From the NCBI GenBank assembly GCA_964410485.1, contig CAYPHJ010000138.1:1-10417 (forward strand): DNA of 10,417 nucleotides, given 5' to 3'. The stretch comes from CAYPHJ01 sp964410485. GTDB lineage: Bacteria > Desulfobacterota > Binatia > UBA9968. Below, one piece after another: positions 6,046 to 10,417 of the stretch. The notes below the pieces were generated by a model. It made no database searches. It saw nothing but the letters and a program-made list of their open reading frames with translations, and had not been told where the DNA came from. How positions within the stretch are numbered: position 1 is the first letter of the stretch; each line of letters begins with the position of its first letter. Position numbers and translations under genes: made by a program.

Positions 6046-6983
6046 GCCTTACGGTGCTGAACGCCGGATTACACACGTCAGTGCAAGACCTGGGAAGGTA
6101 TGGGTATTTGCGAGGCGGTATTTCTCCATCCGGCCCAATGGATCGTGATGCCTTTATAATCGCCAACCGGTTAGTCGGAAATGATGATAACGCGGCTGGG
6201 CTAGAGTGCGGGTTCCTTGGTCCGAAGTTGGAATGCCGTGCTGATGCCTGGATCGCCGTAACTGGCGCCGAAGTCGACCTGACGATCAACAAAAAGCCGG
6301 CGCTGCTCTGGACCGCTCTTCATGTCAGCAGCGGTGATGTAGTACAGATTGGCCCTGCTAGGAGTGGTGTTTGGACGTATCTCGCCGCAAGCGGTGGAGT
6401 TGATGTGCCCACTATCCTCGGTTCGCGGTCCACATACGTCCGTGGCACCATGGGGGGAATGAAGGGCCGAGTGCTTAAATTTGGAGATTGTTTACCACTA
6501 GGACCTGTTCCGCATAAACAGGACGACTTGGAGAGGCGGCAAGTTGTCTCACAGCATAAGCCCTCATTTCCTGCTGAGGTAGAGGTCCGAGTTATTCTCG
6601 GTCCTCAACAAGACTATTTCACTCCTGATGGGATCGAGACATTTCTGTCCAGCGCATACGAGGTAACATACAAGTTAGACCGGATGGGCTATCGACTTAA
6701 GGGTTCCCACATTGCCCATTGCGCCGGCTCCGATATTGTTTCGGATGGTATACCCGCTGGTGCTGTCCAAGTCCCAGGCGATGGTCAGCCAATGATCTTG
6801 CTAATGGATCGACAGTCCACCGGGGGATATTCTAAAATCGCTACGGTAATTAGCGCGGACATCGGCGTTGTCGCACAGACTGCCCCCGGGAGGCGAATCC
6901 GTTTCCGCTCGGTGACCGTAATGGAAGCACACCACATCCTCCGACAAAAAGAAGTTAGCCTTGGCAAAATGATTCGCGAATAA
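6042..6983 (+). CDS. pxpC: 5-oxoprolinase subunit C / KipA-like biotin-dependent carboxyltransferase family protein
   Basis: 313 residues, normal for the family. Hallmarks are SVQDLGRYGYLRGGISPSG (13-31) followed by PMDRDAFIIANRLVGN, then LDRMGYRLKG (212-221), and SDGIPAGAVQVPGDGQP with ILLMDRQSTGGYSKIATVI (234-270). The start is GTG at 6042, within GTGA shared with the pxpB stop, and AGGAGG lies 4 bases upstream, so translation is coupled. The protein is the second half of the PxpBC complex, which handles the lactam-opening chemistry together with the LamB/YcsF protein PxpA. No pxpA is present in this window: it may be elsewhere, or the pair may act on another cyclic amide. Family call firm; substrate inferred. 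Confidence 0.92.
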   Translation: MSLTVLNAGLHTSVQDLGRYGYLRGGISPSGPMDRDAFIIANRLVGNDDNAAGLECGFLGPKLECRADAWIAVTGAEVDLTINKKPALLWTALHVSSGDVVQIGPARSGVWTYLAASGGVDVPTILGSRSTYVRGTMGGMKGRVLKFGDCLPLGPVPHKQDDLERRQVVSQHKPSFPAEVEVRVILGPQQDYFTPDGIETFLSSAYEVTYKLDRMGYRLKGSHIAHCAGSDIVSDGIPAGAVQVPGDGQPMILLMDRQSTGGYSKIATVISADIGVVAQTAPGRRIRFRSVTVMEAHHILRQKEVSLGKMIRE

Positions 6984-7056
6984 TTGTCACCATCTCGTGA
7001 AGATTCATTGCCGACAAGATACGCGCTATCCGAACAGAAATGAGCGCACGTCTTTC
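6984..7056. other. Gap between convergent genes
   Basis: 73 bases between pxpC and the convergent aminotransferase. TTGTC and GACAA could pair over a long loop, but there is no compact GC-rich hairpin followed by a T-run, so no terminator is called. Confidence 0.4.
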
Positions 7057-8232
7057 TCAGAGTCGTGCTAGGCTTTGCTGCATTCTTTCCATAGCCTCTT
7101 CAATCTTTCCCCTTGAGTTAGAGTAAGCGAGCCGAAGGTATCCCTCGCCATTGGTGCCGAAAGCCGAACCAGGAACCGTCGCAATCAGACCGTCCTCCAG
7201 TAAATGCATTGCCAGGGCTTCGGACGGCCGTCCAAATGCACGGATAGAGGGAAACGCGTAGAACGCTCCTTCTGGGCGGGCACAAGTGACACCAGGGATG
7301 CGCTCTAGATGGTCCAACATCAGCCTGCGCCTCTCAGCAAACTCAAGACGCATGTCTTCCACAAATTCCTGCGGCCCGCGGTAGGCTGCAACCGCCCCGC
7401 TCTGCGCAAATGACGTGGCACAGACAGTCGTGTATTGATGCACACGGATCAGAACGTCCATGATTTCTCGAGGCCCGGCAACATAACCCAGTCGCCAGCC
7501 CGTCATCGAGTAGGCTTTGGAAAACCCATTGACCGTGAGGGTTCTCTGCCGCATGCCAGGTAAACGACCAATGCTGAAATGCTTGGCAGAATCGTAAACC
7601 AGTCTCTCGTAAATTTCGTCAGCAAGTACGAGCAAATTACGCTTGCAAGCTATGGCCGAAAGAGTCGCCAAGTCATCTTCCCTGAGAACTGCACCGGTCG
7701 GATTGTGGGGCGTCACCACGATCAGCATACGTGTGCGCTCCGTAATAGCTTGCTCCACATCCTGCGGGTGGAGCCTGAAGCCGTTCTCTTCTCGCAGCGG
7801 GACGCTTACTGGTCGACCTCCCGCCAGAGTGATACAGTGATAGTAGTGCAGCCAGGATGGGTCCGGCACCAGAACCTCATCACCTGGATTGACTACCGCC
7901 ATAACAGCAAGGAAGACGGCCTCGTTGGCACCTACGGTCACGATGATCTCGGAGCCCGGGTCGTACTCGAGTTGGTTATCACGCCGAAGCTTTTCCGCGA
8001 TGGCACTTCGAAGTTCGGGAATACCATAGTTCGACGTATAATGAACCATTCCGGCTTCCAACGAGCTAGCTGCCGCTCGCTTGATGTGGGATGGTGTATC
8101 AAAGTCGGGCTCCCCGATCTCCAAGTGAATTATCGGTTTTCCCTGTCGCTCCAACTCGTGCGCTCTCTCCATCATCTTTCGGATACCCGAAAATGGAATC
8201 GCCTTCATCCTTTCTGCTTCCCACAACGGCAC
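7057..8232 (-). CDS. PLP-dependent aminotransferase, class I/II (aspartate aminotransferase-like)
   Basis: 391 residues, full length. It transfers an amino group between an amino acid and a 2-oxo acid in the cytosol using pyridoxal phosphate. Visible landmarks are HLEIGEPDFDTP (36-47), YTSNYGIPELR, the NPTG motif with Asn177 (VVTPHNPTGAV), Asp205 and Tyr208 (LADEIYERL), the Schiff-base lysine Lys239 in NGFSKAYSMTGWRLGY, and the substrate-carboxylate arginine Arg367 (GYLRLAYSNS). The start is GTG at 8230-8232, chosen because AAGGGAGA lies 5 bases upstream. A second start (ATG, residue 9) has a poorer ribosome site. It is convergent with pxpC and has its own promoter at 8252-8280. This subgroup contains aspartate, alanine and aromatic aminotransferases, so the exact substrate cannot be read from sequence. 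Family call very secure. Confidence 0.95.
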   Translation of the reverse strand: MPLWEAERMKAIPFSGIRKMMERAHELERQGKPIIHLEIGEPDFDTPSHIKRAAASSLEAGMVHYTSNYGIPELRSAIAEKLRRDNQLEYDPGSEIIVTVGANEAVFLAVMAVVNPGDEVLVPDPSWLHYYHCITLAGGRPVSVPLREENGFRLHPQDVEQAITERTRMLIVVTPHNPTGAVLREDDLATLSAIACKRNLLVLADEIYERLVYDSAKHFSIGRLPGMRQRTLTVNGFSKAYSMTGWRLGYVAGPREIMDVLIRVHQYTTVCATSFAQSGAVAAYRGPQEFVEDMRLEFAERRRLMLDHLERIPGVTCARPEGAFYAFPSIRAFGRPSEALAMHLLEDGLIATVPGSAFGTNGEGYLRLAYSNSRGKIEEAMERMQQSLARL

Positions 8233-8251
8233 AGGTTCTCCCTTAACTAAT

Positions 8252-8280
8252 TTTAAAGGTCAAAAGTTTGACCGGGTCAA
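8252..8280 (-). promoter_or_regulatory. Aminotransferase promoter with operator in the spacer
   Basis: On the minus strand a -35 box TTGACC (8275-8280; 5 of 6) is followed after 17 bases by TTTAAA (8252-8257; 4 of 6). TAAAAT two bases further on is an alternative -10. The full spacer and the -35 box are built from TTGACC/GGTCAA half-sites, as expected for a repressor-controlled promoter. The GTG start lies 20 bases downstream of the -10 box. Confidence 0.6.
8258..8273. repeat. Perfect palindrome GGTCAAA-AG-TTTGACC with a third half-site
   Basis: Seven-base perfect arms around AG. Another GGTCAA follows at 8275-8280; it forms a second, overlapping palindrome (TTGACC-C-GGTCAA, read on the minus strand) with the shared half-site at 8268-8273. 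Three half-sites in 23 bases suggest two dimers binding overlapping or adjacent sites, or one dimer choosing between them. Confidence 0.6.
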
Positions 8281-8643
8281 TGATGAAGTCTACGGAAATA
8301 GTGTGCTCATCCTCACAATTGCCTCTAATTCGCGCGCGTGCGGACAAATGCGTCAGGTTGTTCAAAATTCTAATTCCATCGATACCCGCTAAGGAACGGA
8401 AAGCTTCACAGTGATGGTAGGTAAACAATGTCGGTATTTCCGGGGCTAAGGCGCACAGCACTATGGGTTGCCAAGAAACTTAACGTAACTTGAACAAAGG
8501 GAGAAGCGAACGAGGTTTGTTTGTCCGAGGCATTTAATCCTGCATAAGTACAACAGAACCCCGACATCTTCATGCCACTTTTACGTGGATCCTTGATAGA
8601 TAGCCGCCCCTGCGTCTGGAAACGAACACGCGAGCAGCTCATC

Positions 8644-9639
8644 CTATATGGTATTGCGCGCGAACAACTCCTCAAGCACGGGTTGCCTGGGAATGTATCC
8701 CTGTTCATGAGCATAACGAGAAAAAGTCTCGAGCGTTTTTCGATTCCCTTCAAGACCTTGAATCCAAGGGTTCGGGCCAAAGGCCGAGCGCTCCTCTTCC
8801 CGAACGAAGACGGCACTGGCAAGAGTCAGATGTTTTGGTTCTGCGTAGAAACTCTCGCATTCTGCCTGGGCATCCCGGAAGGCCGTGACAAGACGCTCAG
8901 CTACCCACGGTTCACGATTCCACAAGGTCTCGTTCATCACCACGGTGTGCGTTATAGGAAAGATTCCCGTAAGCTGGAAGTACTTGTCGACCTCCGAACG
9001 ACAATGGCGGAACAGCTGTCTTATCCCTGCGCGGCGCGGACTCCTCGCCAAGCACAAAGCATCGATCTCGCCTCTCAACAGGAGTTCCTCAGGATCCTCC
9101 TTGGGAAGATTAGTCAAAGAGATTCCGGCAGGGACGGTAAAGCCAGCACCTTCCTCATCGGTGGTTACCCACAAGAAATCTTGTGGGTTCACACCGTAAT
9201 GATCCTTGAGAATCCCTCTAAGCCAGAGGTTGACGGTAATCCGATACCGAGAAGTGCCCACTTTCTTTCCTACTAGGTCCCGGGGGTGGCAGAAAGGAGA
9301 ATCGTCGCGGGTGTAAAAATAGGCATGGACCCACATGCGAAGTGGAAAAATCGGCAACGCGATGATTGGCTCATGACGGGAGCGTGCCATAAGATACCAG
9401 GAAAGGGACATCTCAGCCGCATCGTACTGTTCGTAAACAGGGCGCAAGCAGAAGTCACCGATGTGCCCGCGTTGCGCTCTGAGATCAATACCCTCAACGC
9501 GCACCCGCCCTTCCAACAGTGGGCGCGTACGATCATACTCGGCCACTGCAAGCCTCACGGGCAAAGGCTGCGTTCCGGATAGCTTTTCGGCCTGAGACAG
9601 GCCTGGTGTGACTCCGCGATGCAAACCATGAGCTTCCAT
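8644..9639 (-). CDS. 4,5-dihydroxyphthalate decarboxylase-like protein (periplasmic-binding-protein fold)
   Basis: 331 residues from an ATG. The sequence follows the Pht5-like family along its whole length: VAEYDRTRPLLEGRVRVEGI (32-51), YDAAEMSLSWYLMA (72-85), ALPIFPLRMWVHAYFY (94-109), DLVGKKVGTSRYRITVNLWL (121-140), GEIDALCLARSP (190-201), TGIFPITHTVVM (224-235) and EGNRKTLETFSRYAHEQG (297-314). The fold is that of type 2 solute-binding proteins, but there is no signal peptide or lipobox, consistent with a cytosolic enzyme. Pht5 removes CO2 from 4,5-dihydroxyphthalate to give protocatechuate. No other phthalate gene is present here, and the family is broad, so the true substrate may be different. 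About 25 residues precede the conserved start; an internal GTG start is possible because the ribosome site of the ATG (a GAGGGGGG stretch 13 bases away) is poor. Confidence 0.85.
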   Translation of the reverse strand: MEAHGLHRGVTPGLSQAEKLSGTQPLPVRLAVAEYDRTRPLLEGRVRVEGIDLRAQRGHIGDFCLRPVYEQYDAAEMSLSWYLMARSRHEPIIALPIFPLRMWVHAYFYTRDDSPFCHPRDLVGKKVGTSRYRITVNLWLRGILKDHYGVNPQDFLWVTTDEEGAGFTVPAGISLTNLPKEDPEELLLRGEIDALCLARSPRRAGIRQLFRHCRSEVDKYFQLTGIFPITHTVVMNETLWNREPWVAERLVTAFRDAQAECESFYAEPKHLTLASAVFVREEERSAFGPNPWIQGLEGNRKTLETFSRYAHEQGYIPRQPVLEELFARNTI

Positions 9640-9687
9640 TGGTTTTTACTGCCCCCCTCTCAAATCTATCATTCCTGACGTCCCTGA

Positions 9688-9716
9688 AAACTATCAGCGG
9701 TCATGTCAAGCGTCAA
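9688..9716 (-). promoter_or_regulatory. Possible promoter of the decarboxylase-like gene
   Basis: On the minus strand TTGACG (9711-9716) is followed by a 17-base spacer and TAGTTT (9688-9693, 3 of 6). A second TTGACA (9704-9709) overlaps the spacer, so TTGAC is repeated in tandem. The gene starts about 48 bases downstream of the -10 box. The -10 box is weak. Confidence 0.4.
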
Positions 9717-9805
9717 GCATAGAACTTTTTGGCGCTACCACTTTTTGGTTTTAGCATCCAGGTTAAACGGCAAGCTCTTATGAAATCTTTTTTCGGCTGC
9801 TCTAG

Positions 9806-9991
9806 TCGGTACTGACCGACGTTCGTTCAATCGCCATATTCGCATTCTGTTTCGGCATTGCACACCTATTCAAACGTTCAAGGATTATTGAACTTTTGAA
9901 CACCCATTTGCACAACGGGCTCGCTGATCGGCTCGAGGAAACGCTGCCCGATCAAAGTGAGACTGATGCCGAGGCTTTCCTCATCGAATAG
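9806..9991 (+). pseudogene. Start-less open frame with a possible membrane segment; remnant or shadow
   Basis: After a TAG at 9803-9805 the plus frame is open for 61 codons to a TAG at 9989-9991, with no ATG or GTG. The product would include a hydrophobic run (RSIAIFAFCFGIAHLFKR) and an acidic, regular tail (LADRLEETLPDQSETDAEAF). It reads like a protein C-terminus but lacks an initiation site; only a CTG (9812) or TTG (9896) could serve. A competing minus-strand frame covers the same bases, so at most one of the two is genuine. Confidence 0.25.
9869..9900. repeat. Inverted repeat with 13-base arms
   Basis: Arms TTCAAACGTTCAA (9869-9881) and TTGAACTTTTGAA (9888-9900) are complementary at 12 of 13 positions around a 6-base centre GGATTA. 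Each arm is itself built of two TTCAA or TTGAA units, so this may be a double operator or a mobile-element end. It is too AT-rich, and lacks a T-run, to be a standard terminator. Confidence 0.6.
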
Positions 9992-10000
9992 AAAAATACA
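9878..10000 (-). pseudogene. Possible 3' fragment of a gene downstream of the intron end
   Basis: The minus frame ends with TGA at 9878-9880 and stays open to the right well past 10000. The part from about 9994 down reads as plausible protein (FDEESLGISLTLIGQRFLEP, then ISEPVVQMGVQKFNNP). There is no start codon before the single methionine near its end. Because it lies on the same strand and just downstream of the intron RNA, it could be the 3' exon of an interrupted gene. I do not recognise the family. It competes with the plus-strand frame 9806-9991. Confidence 0.25.
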
Positions 10001-10036
10001 AGACCCGCCCCAATCCCCGCTCCCAAGACCCGACCC
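9999..10036. repeat. Direct repeat CAAGACCCGNCCC, two copies 25 bases apart
   Basis: CAAGACCCGCCCC (9999-10011) and CAAGACCCGACCC (10024-10036) differ at one of 13 positions. They lie in a C-rich tract adjoining the 3' side of the intron-like RNA. They could mark an element end, but no matching copy is visible elsewhere in the window. Confidence 0.5.
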
Positions 10037-10062
10037 CGGGTTCCTCCCTATAATGGTAGGGT

Positions 10063-10166
10063 CGAGGACTGGCGCGGTGTTCCGTAGGTGAAGCCTATCC
10101 GTTGACCGTCTCTTTCGTTTGACGGTGCCTCACTAGCTCCCACCGTAAACCCGTTTCCAGCCCCCG
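10063..10166 (-). ncRNA. Structured RNA domain after domain V, candidate enlarged group II intron domain VI
   Basis: On the minus strand CGGGGGCUGG (10157-10166) pairs with CCAGUCCUCG (10063-10072) through ten consecutive pairs, including two G-U. Inside this helix are three smaller hairpins: CGGUG/CACCG, CCGUC/GACGG and UAGG/CCUA. It begins 7 bases after the domain V hairpin, where domain VI is expected. Ordinary domain VI is a single hairpin of about 40 bases, so this one would be unusually large. The 3' splice site would lie just beyond, near CGACCCUACC, but cannot be fixed. Confidence 0.5.
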
Positions 10167-10173
10167 CCGCGTC

Positions 10174-10207
10174 AAACCGGACTTGACCCTTTCGGTCATC
10201 CGGCTTT
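10174..10207 (-). ncRNA. Group II intron domain V
   Basis: The minus-strand RNA is exactly 34 bases, the canonical length. The lower stem pairs AAGCCGGA with UCCGGUUU minus its last base and contains the catalytic AGC triad paired to GUU with the diagnostic G-U. A two-base bulge (AG) sits on the 3' side. The upper stem UGACC/GGUCA is capped by GAAAG, the usual GAAA loop plus one base. AGCCGGAUG and GUCCGGUU are familiar from bacterial group II introns. The rest of the intron would lie to the right. Confidence 0.75.
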
Positions 10208-10219
10208 CCTGGAGTTCTT

Positions 10220-10231
10220 CGCCATATGGCG
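10220..10231. repeat. Perfect palindrome CGCCATATGGCG
   Basis: Twelve bases identical to their reverse complement, 12 bases upstream of domain V in the RNA sense. It could form a small hairpin in intron domain IV, or be chance. Confidence 0.4.
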
Positions 10232-10298
10232 CTATTTGCCTAGCGTGCTGGAGACACTTTCACGGGCGATCGGTAAAAGTACTGAACCCGGTAATTGT

Positions 10299-10349
10299 TT
10301 ACCAGTCCCACTCTTTATAGATCTGCTCGTAAAAATCGCCCCGGGTCCT
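10299..10349 (-). pseudogene. Short protein-like tail, possible frameshifted C-terminus
   Basis: A 16-codon minus frame ending TAA reads RTRGDFYEQIYKEWDW and is preceded by an in-frame TAG. Its aromatic and charged composition looks like a genuine C-terminus. It lies in a different frame from the coding end at 10361-10417, so it may be the continuation of that protein after a small indel. Weak evidence because of its length. Confidence 0.2.
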
Positions 10350-10360
10350 CTAGCATCCGG

Positions 10361-10417
10361 CTATTCATCGATCGATTCGATCAGCGCGGTGACATCCCGG
10401 CTTTCATCTTCCACACG
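10361..10417 (-). CDS. C-terminal end of an unidentified protein, cut by right window edge
   Basis: From the right edge the minus strand reads RVEDESRDVTALIESIDE and then TAG. Only 18 residues are visible, so the family cannot be named. It ends 153 bases before domain V, a position where the intron-encoded reverse transcriptase/maturase of a group II intron could end. The visible residues do not resemble a maturase tail that I know, so a different cargo or a host gene remains possible. Confidence 0.35.
   Translation of the reverse strand, partial: RVEDESRDVTALIESIDE

Larger units (their letters stand above)
8233..8643. other. Long spacer upstream of the aminotransferase
   Basis: 411 bases between the decarboxylase-like gene and the aminotransferase. 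The aminotransferase promoter and its palindromes occupy 8252-8280. A GTG-initiated 72-codon minus-strand frame (8243-8461) and an overlapping one (8406-8822, running into the neighbouring gene) have no recognisable domain; the first ends inside the promoter, so neither is called as a gene. The rest shows nothing I can identify. Confidence 0.45.
9640..10062. other. Gene-poor region with remnant open frames and repeats
   Basis: No complete gene with a start codon is present. The region contains a possible promoter (9688-9716), an AT-rich inverted repeat (9869-9900), open frames on both strands without an upstream start codon, and GC-rich direct repeats (9999-10036). Together with the adjoining group II intron RNA this suggests an old insertion site or decayed gene. 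Confidence 0.5.

Noticed and set aside
6984..7056. Bidirectional terminator between the convergent genes
   Set aside because: No compact GC-rich stem followed by a T-run; the TTGTC/GACAA pairing spans too long a loop.
7579..8250. Plus-strand open frame (223 codons) opposite the aminotransferase
   Set aside because: The minus strand encodes a complete aminotransferase with all catalytic residues; this frame shows no domain and is a shadow.
8243..8461. 72-codon minus-strand frame upstream of the aminotransferase
   Set aside because: It has no domain, starts with GTG lacking a clear ribosome site and runs through the palindromic promoter.
8406..8822. 138-codon minus-strand frame overlapping the 3' end of the decarboxylase-like gene
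   Set aside because: Its first third overlaps the real gene in another frame and the rest has no recognisable feature.
8572..9276. Long plus-strand open frame (234 codons) opposite the decarboxylase-like gene
   Set aside because: It is antisense to a protein with family motifs along its whole length, has no recognisable domain and no good ribosome site.
9640..10417. CRISPR array, tRNA or rRNA in the gene-poor right end
   Set aside because: There are only two copies of the short direct repeat with no regular spacers, and no cloverleaf or rRNA-like stretch could be recognised.

Overview
The window reads as a bacterial chromosome segment carrying a catabolic gene island. The base composition is fairly balanced, Shine-Dalgarno sites (AGGAGG-like) are clear, and several genes start with GTG. 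The families present (IclR regulator, PxpB/PxpC, thiol dioxygenase, multi-domain rhodanese, GlcG/HbpS, dihydroxyphthalate-decarboxylase-like protein) suit a soil or aquatic heterotroph, perhaps a proteobacterium. The sequence alone does not fix the phylum.

Left block (1-3923, all minus strand): a four-domain rhodanese is followed by a NIPSNAP-family protein, a type I thiol dioxygenase, a GlcG/HbpS (DUF336) protein and, after a 202-base gap, a bicupin that runs off the left edge. The first four genes are separated by only 17-20 bases and look like one operon, driven by a strong sigma-70-like promoter at 3961-3990 with a perfect TTGACA box. The thiol dioxygenase keeps the three iron histidines, the Ser-His-Tyr triad and an arginine placed as in 3-mercaptopropionate dioxygenases. 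The block therefore probably oxidises a small mercapto acid to a sulfinate and handles the released sulfane sulfur or sulfite.

Middle block (4224-6983, plus strand): a divergently transcribed IclR regulator is followed by pxpB and pxpC, which overlap by 4 bases. PxpB/PxpC form the amide-opening partner complex of 5-oxoprolinase; no pxpA is present in the window.

Right block (7057-9639, minus strand): a class I/II aminotransferase and, upstream of it, a protein of the 4,5-dihydroxyphthalate decarboxylase / periplasmic-binding fold. Each appears to have its own promoter. The aminotransferase promoter carries a perfect 16-base palindrome between its -35 and -10 boxes.

Far right (9640-10417): no complete gene. 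It holds a 32-base inverted repeat, open frames without start codons, GC-rich direct repeats and, on the minus strand, a textbook 34-nucleotide group II intron domain V at 10174-10207. A 10-bp closed, multi-hairpin RNA domain follows and may be an enlarged domain VI. This looks like the 3' end of a group II intron whose body lies beyond the right edge.

Regulation: related CAAAAG(C)TTT palindromes occur upstream of three minus-strand units (787-802, 3976-3986, 8258-8273). This raises the possibility of one small regulon, with the local IclR protein as one candidate regulator.
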